From NCBI RefSeq assembly GCF_004535825.1, contig NZ_SGVY01000002.1:62001-126000 (forward strand): 64,000 bases of DNA, given 5' to 3'. The DNA comes from Segatella hominis (GTDB lineage: Bacteria > Bacteroidota > Bacteroidia > Bacteroidales > Bacteroidaceae). How positions within the stretch are numbered: the first letter of the stretch is position 1; every line of letters starts with the position of its first letter. This document shows positions 1-7,792 of the stretch, piece after piece. A program made the position numbers and the translations under genes. The notes under the pieces were generated by a model. That model was not told the DNA's origin. It ran no database searches and was given only the letters and a program-made list of their open reading frames with translations.

Positions 1-1
1 C

Positions 2-793
2 TATACAGGTGGCATGAACGTTGCCGACTATTATATAAAAGGTACAAAGGTAGTGGGTGAATGGCACGACATGCATTGTCGCATCGATGGTAGTGAAGTG
101 AATACCCTGCAGAAAATCTTTCTCAAGATGTGGAACAAAGTAAGTGGACAAAACATACATGGTGCAGAATACTATCGGGCAGCCAAAAAGGAATATCTGG
201 TAGAGAATCTGAAACCAGACACTACCGCAACAGCCTATCATAAGATGGTGGGCATCATCAACCGTGAACCGCATATTTCCAAGGACATCATCCGATACTT
301 CTACGTGAATGCCATCAATGATGCCCAAGACAGTATCAAAATCATCAGTCCCTACTTCACTTTAAGCCGCAAATTGAAGAAAGCATTAAAGAATGCGGTA
401 AAACGAGGAGTGAAGGTTGAGATTATGCTCAGTACAAGGAGTGATATACCGCTGACGCCCGACTGTGGATTTTATAATGCCCATAAGTTGATGAAAGAAG
501 GTTGCAATATCTGGATGTACACCCCGGGCTTCCATCATACCAAGATTATCATGGTAGATGGCAGATTCTGTACAGTGGGCAGCGCCAACCTCAATGCGAG
601 AAGTCTTCGTTGGGATTATGAGGAAAATGCAGTTATCATAGATTCACATACAACCCAACAGCTTGTTGAACTCTTCGATGGAGAGAAGAAAGATAGTTTC
701 CTGCTCAATGAGAAAAATTGGCGGGAATGGAGAACAGGCTGGCAAAGATTCAAAGGATGGTTTGCAGCCAAACTGCTGACACCTTTTTTATAA
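2..793 (+). CDS. Cardiolipin synthase / phospholipase D family, 3' part only
   Basis: The gene enters from the left edge of the window, so its N-terminus is missing. The visible part opens with YTGGMNVADYY, the Gly-Gly-x-Asn stretch that follows the first HKD motif in cardiolipin synthases, then WHDMHCRIDG, also typical of the family. The second HKD motif is complete: H175, K177 and D182 counted from the Met at position 14, followed by GSANLNARS. Known members join two phosphatidylglycerol molecules into cardiolipin at the inner membrane. The lost part should hold the membrane anchors and first HKD. The stop is 33 bp before the LuxR-type gene, on the same strand. A related phospholipase D transferase cannot be excluded. 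Confidence 0.85.
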   Translation, partial: YTGGMNVADYYIKGTKVVGEWHDMHCRIDGSEVNTLQKIFLKMWNKVSGQNIHGAEYYRAAKKEYLVENLKPDTTATAYHKMVGIINREPHISKDIIRYFYVNAINDAQDSIKIISPYFTLSRKLKKALKNAVKRGVKVEIMLSTRSDIPLTPDCGFYNAHKLMKEGCNIWMYTPGFHHTKIIMVDGRFCTVGSANLNARSLRWDYEENAVIIDSHTTQQLVELFDGEKKDSFLLNEKNWREWRTGWQRFKGWFAAKLLTPFL

Positions 794-826
794 ATTCCTA
801 ACAAGGAGAAAAAACAGAGATATAGA

Positions 827-1450
827 ATGAAAGAAGAAATGAAGAAACAACAAATAGGCAGACAAGCACCAGCGTTTGCTATAGTAGAAAGCAACACGTT
901 GGCAGTAATGGGACTCAGGCAATTGCTCGAGTCTGCCATCCCCTCTGCACAAATTCAGGCATTTGGTACATTTGGTGAATTGCAAGCTTCCAATCCAGAG
1001 CATTTCATCCACTTTTTTGTATCTATGCATATTGTACTCGCTAATCGGAATTTCTTTTTAGATTACAAACACAAGACCATCGTCCTCACTCCCAGCAATG
1101 ATCCTATGTCACAACTGAATGATTTCCATTGTCTTTGCGTCAATGTATCAGAAGGAATACTCATCAAAGAACTCATCAGTTTACAAAAAAAAGGACATCC
1201 TCATGGAGAGTATTTGCCAGAAACATTGGAACATACACAGGAAAAAACACTCACCGACCGGGAAATTGAGGTACTTTCATTGGTGGCAAAAGGAAAGATT
1301 AACAAAGAAATTGCCGACCTCCTATGTATCGGATTGACAACTGTGATAACACATCGAAAGAATATTCAAGAAAAATTAGGTATCAAATCGGTATCTGCTC
1401 TTACCATTTATGCTGTCATGCACGGTTTTGTGGATATCAATCATATATAA
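827..1450 (+). CDS. LuxR/NarL-type regulator with degenerate receiver domain
   Basis: A 207-residue protein. Residues about 138-207 form a clear LuxR helix-turn-helix (LTDREIEVLSLVAKG, NKEIAD, TVITHRKNI). Residues about 15-130 look like a response-regulator receiver (AIVESNTLAVMGLRQLLE), but the usual acidic pair and the phospho-accepting Asp are not recognisable, so control by phosphorylation is doubtful. The recognition helix is almost the same as in the hemerythrin-LuxR protein encoded convergently at 1593-2558, so the two may share operators. AAGGAG lies at 803-808, rather far from the ATG at 827; a second ATG at 839 is an alternative start. Target genes are not known from sequence. Confidence 0.8.
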   Translation: MKEEMKKQQIGRQAPAFAIVESNTLAVMGLRQLLESAIPSAQIQAFGTFGELQASNPEHFIHFFVSMHIVLANRNFFLDYKHKTIVLTPSNDPMSQLNDFHCLCVNVSEGILIKELISLQKKGHPHGEYLPETLEHTQEKTLTDREIEVLSLVAKGKINKEIADLLCIGLTTVITHRKNIQEKLGIKSVSALTIYAVMHGFVDINHI

Positions 1451-1485
1451 GCCATCATTATAAGTAGGTATCAACTGTAAAAGAG

Positions 1486-1529
1486 ACAATAAAGCCTCCC
1501 ATCATTTTTTTGATAGGAGGCTTTATTGT
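1486..1529. terminator. Bidirectional terminator between convergent regulators
   Basis: A 19-bp stem with one G-T pair (acaataaagcctcccatca against tgataggaggctttattgt) closes a T-rich loop. It lies between the 3' ends of the two LuxR-type genes and has a T-rich flank on one side and an A-rich flank on the other. Confidence 0.75.
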
Positions 1530-1539
1530 GTATCTTCAA

Positions 1540-1555
1540 TACCTAAAAATAGGGA
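1540..1555 (+). promoter_or_regulatory. NarL-like 7-2-7 site, copy 1
   Basis: TACCTAAAAATAGGGA fits the inverted-heptamer layout with a 2-bp spacer (TACCTAA-AA-ATAGGGA) known for NarL-type regulators. With its flanks, 20 bp (1537-1556) match 2653-2672 except at one base. It lies just downstream of the hemerythrin-LuxR gene, where no promoter was seen, so its role is unclear. Confidence 0.45.
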
Positions 1556-1592
1556 TAGTAAGAATCTATCCAAGAGCTTTCTATTGAAAGAA

Positions 1593-2558
1593 TTATAGTT
1601 TGACCGTTGAAATATCCACGAGATTATTCACTATCGCATAGATTGTAAGACCTGCTGGAGAATGAATCTGAAGCTTTCGTGCTATATTTCTTCGATGCGT
1701 AATCACTGTATTAATAGAGATATAGAGATGATCAGCTATCTCCTTATTGGTCATACCTTGAACCAAAGCTACAATAACATCCTTCTCACGATCACTCAAC
1801 TGTTCATCGTTCTGTGGAGTCTGGGATATCATATTAGAAATCTTCGCACTTACATCATTCTGCTTCAACTTCCGTTCTGCATTTCTTACTGCTGGAATGA
1901 AAATTTCCTCTTCAACTTCTGAGTGATGCTTGAGCCATTCCTCATTATTATATATATCATAAAGCGTAGCACTTAGCTGATTATTATGCAAGCCATCAGA
2001 AGGAAGGTACTTGATGATGATGTTTTTCAACTCCTTGAGTTTCTGATCCACTTGAACATGATGCTTAGAGAACGTCTCTATATTGAAATCTGCAAGTGGA
2101 TTACCTTCTATAAGTGACTGTACATAAGGGAATACCGACTTTTCCTCATACTTCATGTGATTGATGATACTATGAGCATATTCATCATAAAGTTTGAGGA
2201 TGAGACGCGCTAAATTGTCATTTTCATCCAAAGCCTCAACCAATTCCTTACGGATGAAAGGTAATTGAAAATCAATGTAATAAGCATGAGAAGCCTTGAG
2301 ATAATGCAACAAAGTTGATAAGGACAAACGTTCAGCATTATCATATTCCTTATACCCATTCATAGCGTAGTTAACTACAGCCAAGAAAGTATAAGTATCC
2401 ACTCCTTGTTCTGCACATACCTCTTCTACCGTCTTGTCACCAAATCCCAAGTTGATGCCGAAGCTGCCAAGGCTCTGCAAGATGTTATAATTGTCTCTAA
2501 TGATGCTGATCATCTTGTCACCAGCCTCATACATCTTTTGATTTTTCATCTTTGTCAC
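1593..2558 (-). CDS. RIC-like hemerythrin protein fused to LuxR helix-turn-helix
   Basis: A 321-residue protein with three parts. Residues about 24-55 resemble the N-terminal helical segment of RIC/YtfE/ScdA di-iron repair proteins, but the usual Cys-Cys is replaced (INLGFGDKTVEEVC). Residues about 80-225 form a hemerythrin-like four-helix domain with plausible di-iron ligands at H85, H134, E138/E139, H166/H167, H211/H212 and E215-E218. Residues about 254-318 form a LuxR helix-turn-helix (LSDREKDVIVALVQG, TNKEIADHLYIS, NTVITHRRNI). The likely role is a transcription factor that senses O2, NO or iron-sulfur damage through a di-iron centre; this is inference from the domains. Its promoter region faces the porin operon and holds two NarL-like sites. 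Confidence 0.85.
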   Translation of the reverse strand: MTKMKNQKMYEAGDKMISIIRDNYNILQSLGSFGINLGFGDKTVEEVCAEQGVDTYTFLAVVNYAMNGYKEYDNAERLSLSTLLHYLKASHAYYIDFQLPFIRKELVEALDENDNLARLILKLYDEYAHSIINHMKYEEKSVFPYVQSLIEGNPLADFNIETFSKHHVQVDQKLKELKNIIIKYLPSDGLHNNQLSATLYDIYNNEEWLKHHSEVEEEIFIPAVRNAERKLKQNDVSAKISNMISQTPQNDEQLSDREKDVIVALVQGMTNKEIADHLYISINTVITHRRNIARKLQIHSPAGLTIYAIVNNLVDISTVKL

Positions 2559-2650
2559 CTATTTTGAAAACATTCATAATGTCAAGTATCCCGACAGCAA
2601 AACTTTCATTCTGCTATTCGGCTGCAAAGTTACAAAAAATCTCTGAAACA

Positions 2651-2702
2651 TGCAATACCTAAAAATGGGGATGCCAAAGTTTACCGATTTTTAGGTATTG
2701 CA
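2651..2702. promoter_or_regulatory. Operator cluster: 16-bp inverted repeat with two NarL-like sites
   Basis: The arms tgcaatacctaaaaat (2651-2666) and atttttaggtattgca (2687-2702) are perfect inverted repeats around a 20-bp spacer. Each arm carries a 7-2-7-type site: TACCTAAAAATGGGGA at 2656-2671 on the plus strand, and TACCTAAAAATCGGTA at 2682-2697 on the minus strand, whose outer TACC/GGTA are exact. The cluster sits between the divergent hemerythrin-LuxR and porin genes; the right arm abuts the porin -33 element. Binding by the neighbouring LuxR-type proteins is inferred. Confidence 0.6.
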
Positions 2703-2728
2703 AGTTTTTTTAAAACTCCGTACCTTTG
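2698..2728 (+). promoter_or_regulatory. Porin operon promoter
   Basis: TTG at 2698-2700, a 20-bp spacer and TACCTTTG at 2721-2728 match the Bacteroidetes -33/-7 form. The predicted start of transcription is near 2734, which puts the centre of the upstream NarL-like site near -45. Confidence 0.7.
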
Positions 2729-2745
2729 CACCCGAAATCAGAATA

Positions 2746-2842
2746 GTGCGGTGATGCTTGCCACTCCCGAGTGGATAGTGCTGTGTTCCTATATATAAAG
2801 GATAACCCACTTGAAGTCGAGACCGCAAGCAGACAACCGCAC
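2746..2842 (+). ncRNA. Structured 5' leader of porin mRNA (candidate cis-regulatory RNA)
   Basis: About 97 nt of the 190-nt leader fold by eye into a multi-stem element. P1 is gtgcggt 2746-2752 with accgcac 2836-2842; P2 is tgcttgc 2755-2761 with gcaagca 2825-2831; a hairpin ccact-cccg-agtgg occupies 2761-2774; a further arm pairs tcct 2787-2790 with agga 2799-2802. The closing helices are perfect 7-bp matches. It does not fit a riboswitch class I can identify. It could be a ligand sensor, a protein site or a stability element. Confidence 0.5.
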
Positions 2843-2927
2843 TTTTCTTTTCATTTCGTTCCAACTCTATATATTAGGTTAGGATGATAAGGAAAAAGAT
2901 TATAAAGATAACAAAAGAAATAAATAA

Positions 2928-4223
2928 ATGAACAATTTAAGAATTGGATTCATGTCTGCTGCCTTGATTGCCGGCTTGACCAGTGCAAACGCACAGACAG
3001 TTGCTGCTGACAGTGTTATGCAGCACGTGAATGGTAAACGACTTAGCGTCGGAGGATATGGAGAGGTAGCTCTGAGTCGCAACTTCTATAGCGACGCAGG
3101 TAACCGTTACTCTAACGCTAATGCTTACAAGAACGCTCCTTCACATGGTCGTTTCGACATTCCTCATGCAGTCATCTACTTGGGTTACGACTTCGGTAAG
3201 GGTTGGACCATGGGTACTGAGATTGAGTTTGAGCACGGTGGTACAGGTTCTTCTATCGAATATGAGGCAGAAGAGGCTATTGAGTACGAGCAGGAACAGG
3301 AGAAAGGTGGCGAAGTTGAACTGGAGCAGTTCTGGATTCAGAAATCTTTCGGTCATTTTGCCAACATCAAGATGGGTCATATCGTTGTGCCTGTTGGTTT
3401 GACCAATGCTTATCATGAGCCATTGAACTTCTTCACTGTTTATCGTCCAGAGGGCGAGAACACCATTCTTCCTTGTACATGGCACCAAACAGGTGTTAGC
3501 TTCTGGGGTAAAGCAGGCGATTTCCGCTATGAGGCTCAGTTCTTGGCAGGTTTGAATGCCTATAAGTTCAGCCGAAGCAACTGGATTCAAGGCGGTAACA
3601 AGAGTCCTTACGAGTTTGAGGTAGCCAACAAATATGCGGTAACCTTACGTGTGGACAACTATAGCATACCTGGTCTTCGCCTAGGTTTGAGCGGTTACTA
3701 CGGACAAGCCATGAGCAACACCACTCCTTACGATGCTGTGTATAAAGATATCAAGGGAAATGTATATGTAGGCGCATTTGACTTTACCTATAATAAATAC
3801 AACTGGATTGTACGTGGTAATGTGGACTATGGCTACGTAAGTGATGCAGACAAGATTTCCGACCACACTTACCCAGGCACCGCATTGGTAAAACCAAATG
3901 AGTCTGGCAAGAACAAGTACTTCGGTAGTCATGCTGTAGCAACCATGATAGAGGCAGGATACAATGTGTTCTCACAGATTCCATCTCTACGAAAGAACAA
4001 CCAGAAGCTCTATGTATTCGGTCACTATGAGTACTATGACTCATCTGTACACAACACTACATCAAAGTGGACCAACAAGAAGATTCTCGCAGCTGGTATC
4101 AACTACTACCCTATGAAGCAAATCAGCGTAAAGGCAGAGTACAACCATCGCTTCTTGAGATCAAAATACAACGATGAGCCAGCCATCAACATCGGTATCG
4201 CTTACGAGGGTTTCTTCCTCTAA
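2928..4223 (+). CDS. Outer-membrane porin-like beta-barrel
   Basis: A 431-residue protein with a signal peptide (MNNLRIGF..., cleavage near NAQ at about residue 23) and a long run of alternating hydrophobic/polar strands rich in Tyr, Gly and Asn. It ends in aromatic residues (GFF-Leu), as expected for an outer-membrane barrel. It resembles the OprO/OprP-type porin group, but the substrate cannot be told from the sequence. An acidic Glu-rich loop (about residues 110-130) stands out. It is the first gene of a likely operon with imelysin and the di-haem protein (49 bp and about 120 bp spacers), so a role in iron or haem passage is plausible but not shown. Confidence 0.75.
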   Translation: MNNLRIGFMSAALIAGLTSANAQTVAADSVMQHVNGKRLSVGGYGEVALSRNFYSDAGNRYSNANAYKNAPSHGRFDIPHAVIYLGYDFGKGWTMGTEIEFEHGGTGSSIEYEAEEAIEYEQEQEKGGEVELEQFWIQKSFGHFANIKMGHIVVPVGLTNAYHEPLNFFTVYRPEGENTILPCTWHQTGVSFWGKAGDFRYEAQFLAGLNAYKFSRSNWIQGGNKSPYEFEVANKYAVTLRVDNYSIPGLRLGLSGYYGQAMSNTTPYDAVYKDIKGNVYVGAFDFTYNKYNWIVRGNVDYGYVSDADKISDHTYPGTALVKPNESGKNKYFGSHAVATMIEAGYNVFSQIPSLRKNNQKLYVFGHYEYYDSSVHNTTSKWTNKKILAAGINYYPMKQISVKAEYNHRFLRSKYNDEPAINIGIAYEGFFL

Positions 4224-4272
4224 TCGAACAACAAGAAACATTTATAACTGAACAATAAAATCAAAACACAAA

Positions 4273-5664
4273 ATGAAAAAAACATTCAAAAACGTCATGA
4301 TGCTCGTAGCAACCATGACACTTTCATTGGGTTTCGCTTCATGTAGTGATGACAATGATGGTCCATCAACAGGTAACGACATCGTCCCTTCAGCAGAACT
4401 TTCTGCTGTAGCTAACACTTATGTGAACGATGTAGTTTATCCAACATACCAAGCCTTGCGTGACAACTGCAAGACCTTGCATGAGGCTTGCGCCAAGCTT
4501 TACACCAATGCAAAGGCTGGCAACTTGACTAACGCAGATGTTGAGGCTGCTTGCGAAGCATTCAAGAACGCACGTCTTCAGTGGGAGCGCAGCGAGGCAT
4601 TTCTCTATGGTGCTGCTACCGACCACGAAATCGACCCACACATCGACTCATGGCCTTTGGACCACGACCAGTTGGTACAGGCTTTGACTGATGCTAACGT
4701 TATGTCAGGCATCAAGGGTCAAGGTTCTCAATATGTTTTCACAAACAATGGCAAATTCAGCTCTGTATTGGGTTTCCACGGACTTGAGTTCGTACTCTTC
4801 CGCAATGGTGCCGCTCGTACAGCAGCCGACTTCGCTGCTAACGACACAGAGGCTGGCATGACATCAGTTGCCGGTATCGACGAGCTTGCCTTTGCTGATG
4901 CAGTATCTGGCGACATCTACAACATGACAACTTTGCTCCACTATGGTTGGACACAAGACAACACTGATTACTCTTGGATTAACAACAACTGTAAGTGGGT
5001 ATTTGAAGTGGACGAGAACAACGCAGAGGAAGGAACAACAACAGGTGGTAAGAATGGTCTCTGCAAAGACAACATTGGCTATGGTGCATGGTTGCTCAAG
5101 GGCAACACCACAGACGGTTGGTTCCAGACATGGCAGGAAACATTGGAGAATGCATGCGTAGCTGGTTGCTCTAACATCTGCCAAGAGGTTTACACTCAGA
5201 AATTGGGTCAGGCTTTCCGTGTAGCTTCTGGTCAGGGTGGCACTACTGAAGATGGTGAGAAGGAGTCAAGAGACTACATCGAGTCTCCTTACAGCAAGCG
5301 TTCATACATCGACTACCAGGACAACATCTATTCTATTAAGAATTCTCTCTATGGCACTCGTGACGTTACAGCCACAACTCCTGTAACCAACTCTATGATG
5401 AACATCATGAAGAAGTACAACTACAGTGGCTACAACGACATCAACACTGCCCTCAATGAGGCTATCGCAGCATTGGAGACTGCCAAGAACAGCAGTTCAT
5501 TCGTTGCTGATATCGCAGCTATAGAAAAAGCATACAAGAATGGCACTATCAATAGCGAGGCAGCCTATACACGTGTGAAGACTTGCATCGACAAGATCAA
5601 CAATCTCGATGACGAGTTGAACAAGGCAGGTGCTTGGTTCCGTAAGATTCGTGCTTCTAAATAA
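4273..5664 (+). CDS. Imelysin-family lipoprotein (M75-like, iron-linked)
   Basis: A 463-residue lipoprotein with lipobox LGFASC and the lipidated Cys at position 24. It carries the imelysin GxHxxE motif as GFHGLE (residues 167-172) and HEIDPHIDSWPLD, also typical of the family. Imelysins are helical envelope proteins tied to iron uptake in other bacteria; no peptidase activity should be assumed. The gene lies 49 bp after the porin and before the di-haem oxidoreductase, so the three probably work together at the outer membrane. The C-terminus (from about residue 375) is a helical extension. Confidence 0.88.
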   Translation: MKKTFKNVMMLVATMTLSLGFASCSDDNDGPSTGNDIVPSAELSAVANTYVNDVVYPTYQALRDNCKTLHEACAKLYTNAKAGNLTNADVEAACEAFKNARLQWERSEAFLYGAATDHEIDPHIDSWPLDHDQLVQALTDANVMSGIKGQGSQYVFTNNGKFSSVLGFHGLEFVLFRNGAARTAADFAANDTEAGMTSVAGIDELAFADAVSGDIYNMTTLLHYGWTQDNTDYSWINNNCKWVFEVDENNAEEGTTTGGKNGLCKDNIGYGAWLLKGNTTDGWFQTWQETLENACVAGCSNICQEVYTQKLGQAFRVASGQGGTTEDGEKESRDYIESPYSKRSYIDYQDNIYSIKNSLYGTRDVTATTPVTNSMMNIMKKYNYSGYNDINTALNEAIAALETAKNSSSFVADIAAIEKAYKNGTINSEAAYTRVKTCIDKINNLDDELNKAGAWFRKIRASK

Positions 5665-5703
5665 GCCATTCCATATCTTAGGAAAATAAGAATATAATAC
5701 AAA

Positions 5704-5747
5704 ACGTAGCCTCTCCTGATTCCTTCACAGAAAAAGGTGGGCTACGT
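5704..5747 (+). promoter_or_regulatory. Intergenic hairpin before the di-haem gene
   Basis: Arms acgtagcc (5704-5711) and ggctacgt (5740-5747) form a perfect 8-bp stem with an inner cct/agg pairing. It lies between the imelysin and di-haem genes and lacks a T tract, so it may stabilise or process the operon mRNA. An in-frame ATG at 5737 falls inside it, which favours the start at 5785. Confidence 0.4.
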
Positions 5748-5784
5748 ATTGTCACGTTTACAAAGTACATTACAAAAATACATT

Positions 5785-7614
5785 ATGAAAAAGAATTATG
5801 CATGGATGTCTATGGCTTTGGCCATGGCACTCACATCTGTAAGTTGCTCCGACGACAAAGACATTGAAATCGTAGAGACTGATGCTAACTACGTAGGACA
5901 GGATGTTGGTAATTTCTCTGCCGACGAATGGTATCCAGGTGGTAAATTGGGAACCACCGAGAATACAACAGCGAGCTGTTATAGCGACCAGACTCCTTAT
6001 GTTGACAACCATAAAGATTTATTTGATGCCTTTTTCCAAGGTGAACAGATGTTTGAGCGTCAATACACACTCAACACTGGTGCTTTCAAGGGACTCGGTC
6101 CTGCTTCCGTCCGCACATCTTGCATCGATTGCCACCCAGAGTATGGTCACGGCAAACGTATGAAGCAATTCGAGACTCGCTATAGCAATGGTAATGGTTA
6201 TTTGCTCGTAGTTTATCACCCACTTGATGGTGCCAACAGCAATGATGGTGGCTATGTAGCCGAAGTAACAGGTATGCCTCAGACACAAGCCGCTTCTCCA
6301 TTCAAAGCTCCTATCGACGAGAGCATGATTAACCTTCAATGGCCACACATCAGCAAGATGGAAACAGACGAGATTCCAGCCATGCAGTTCCCTGATGGTG
6401 AGAAGTTCGACCTTATCTATCCTGAGATTTCTATTCCTAAGGGCGCATTCCGTACCTCTCCTACCCCATACGAGACAGGAAACGGTGCTGTAGCTTGCCG
6501 CTTGGAGTCAACCATCGGTATCGGCGGTACAGGTTTGATTGATGCCATCCCTAACGAGGCCATCAAGGCTCAGTATGCCGCAGAGGCTGCTTACTTCAAG
6601 AAGGCTGGTCTTACCGTATCAGACTATATCAACCCTAGCATGTGGGATGCAGAGGCAAATGATTTCGCATCAAGTGCATTCTATACCACATTCGGTCGTG
6701 ACGCAGCCAAAAAGAGCGCAGATGGTACAAAAGACAGTCGCACACAGAATGTAACAGGTGGTGTTCATGCAGATGGTACTCCATTCGACCCTAACACAAC
6801 AGACCTCAACAAGAAGATAGTGAAGCGTTATACATACGCTTTGACCCGTGGTTCTTTGCAAGACGGTCCTGGTGCCAATGCTATTTGGAATATCACCAAC
6901 GTAACTCGCCCAGACCGTCCTTTGCTCTACACCACTGAAGCTTGGGCTCAAAAGATGTCCGAGGACCCTGAAGTTATTGCAGCCATCAAGAAAGATCCAA
7001 GTTCTCCTTACTACGCAGATGGTACGGACGAAGGTATCAAGAATGCAGTAAGAGTTCTGTTGAATCCTTATACCAATCAGTTCGACAACAACATCCACAA
7101 ATTCACACCAGAGCAGAACATGGATGACTACTATGCTTTCATGGTATGGCATCGTGGTCTCGCCATCCCTCGTGCTCGTAACTTGAACGACCCACAGGTT
7201 CAACAGGGTAAGAAGCTCTTCATGGAATGGGGTTGTGCTAACTGCCACAAGCCATCTTGGAAGACAGGCGACGACAACTACATCACCTCTAAGTATATCG
7301 CTGACAAACCATTGCCACGCTATCAGAACCAGACTATCTATCCATATTCAGACTTGATTCAGCACAAGCTCTATATGAAGAACGACATCCATGGTTCTTG
7401 GTGCCGAACCACTCCACTTTGGGGTCGTGGCTTGTCATTGCTCAACACAGGTGCCGAGGATCGCTTGCACGACTGCCGTGCTCGCAACGAGGTAGAGGCT
7501 ATCATGTGGCACTGCTACAGCAAGCAGAGTCATGCTTACTCTTCAGCCATCCACTTCTACCATGCTTCCAAGGCAGACCGTGATGCAGTGGTGAAGTTCT
7601 TGCGCTCTATCTAA
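5785..7614 (+). CDS. Di-haem oxidoreductase-like lipoprotein (DUF1111 family)
   Basis: A 609-residue protein with two c-type haem motifs: SCIDCH (C113, C116, H117) and GCANCH (C484, C487, H488). The spacing and length fit the DHOR / former thiol oxidoreductase group related to di-haem peroxidases. The start at 5785 gives a lipoprotein signal (LTSVSC, Cys 21); an upstream in-frame ATG at 5737 would lie in a hairpin. Haem attachment needs a cytochrome c assembly system, and one is encoded next, at 7793. The electron donor and acceptor cannot be read from sequence. In Bacteroidetes the protein commonly neighbours imelysin and a porin. Confidence 0.85.
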   Translation: MKKNYAWMSMALAMALTSVSCSDDKDIEIVETDANYVGQDVGNFSADEWYPGGKLGTTENTTASCYSDQTPYVDNHKDLFDAFFQGEQMFERQYTLNTGAFKGLGPASVRTSCIDCHPEYGHGKRMKQFETRYSNGNGYLLVVYHPLDGANSNDGGYVAEVTGMPQTQAASPFKAPIDESMINLQWPHISKMETDEIPAMQFPDGEKFDLIYPEISIPKGAFRTSPTPYETGNGAVACRLESTIGIGGTGLIDAIPNEAIKAQYAAEAAYFKKAGLTVSDYINPSMWDAEANDFASSAFYTTFGRDAAKKSADGTKDSRTQNVTGGVHADGTPFDPNTTDLNKKIVKRYTYALTRGSLQDGPGANAIWNITNVTRPDRPLLYTTEAWAQKMSEDPEVIAAIKKDPSSPYYADGTDEGIKNAVRVLLNPYTNQFDNNIHKFTPEQNMDDYYAFMVWHRGLAIPRARNLNDPQVQQGKKLFMEWGCANCHKPSWKTGDDNYITSKYIADKPLPRYQNQTIYPYSDLIQHKLYMKNDIHGSWCRTTPLWGRGLSLLNTGAEDRLHDCRARNEVEAIMWHCYSKQSHAYSSAIHFYHASKADRDAVVKFLRSI

Positions 7615-7672
7615 TCTACAGATGAAATAGATAGCAACTTTGCATATCTGATTACAAAGCATTATCAATAAG

Positions 7673-7710
7673 AAAGCTGCCAAGCCCTCCATAGACTTGG
7701 CAGCTTTTTT
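7673..7710 (+). terminator. Rho-independent terminator after the porin-imelysin-DHOR operon
   Basis: The stem aaagctgccaag / cttggcagcttt is followed by a T tract. It separates the operon from the cytochrome c assembly gene. Confidence 0.85.
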
Positions 7711-7765
7711 CATAGTCAAAAGAAATTAATTGCCCAAAGACCTTACACATATCGATTATTTATCG

Positions 7766-7773
7766 TAACTTTG
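7766..7773 (+). promoter_or_regulatory. -7 element of the cytochrome c assembly gene
   Basis: TAACTTTG fits TAnnTTTG; no well-spaced TTG was found upstream. Confidence 0.5.
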
Positions 7774-7792
7774 CAGCAAAATTAATTCAGGA

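Noticed and set aside
2746-2842. Cobalamin riboswitch
   Set aside because: Short look-alikes (GCCACT, GAAGTC...GAGACC) exist, but the upstream conserved blocks and the usual length are missing.
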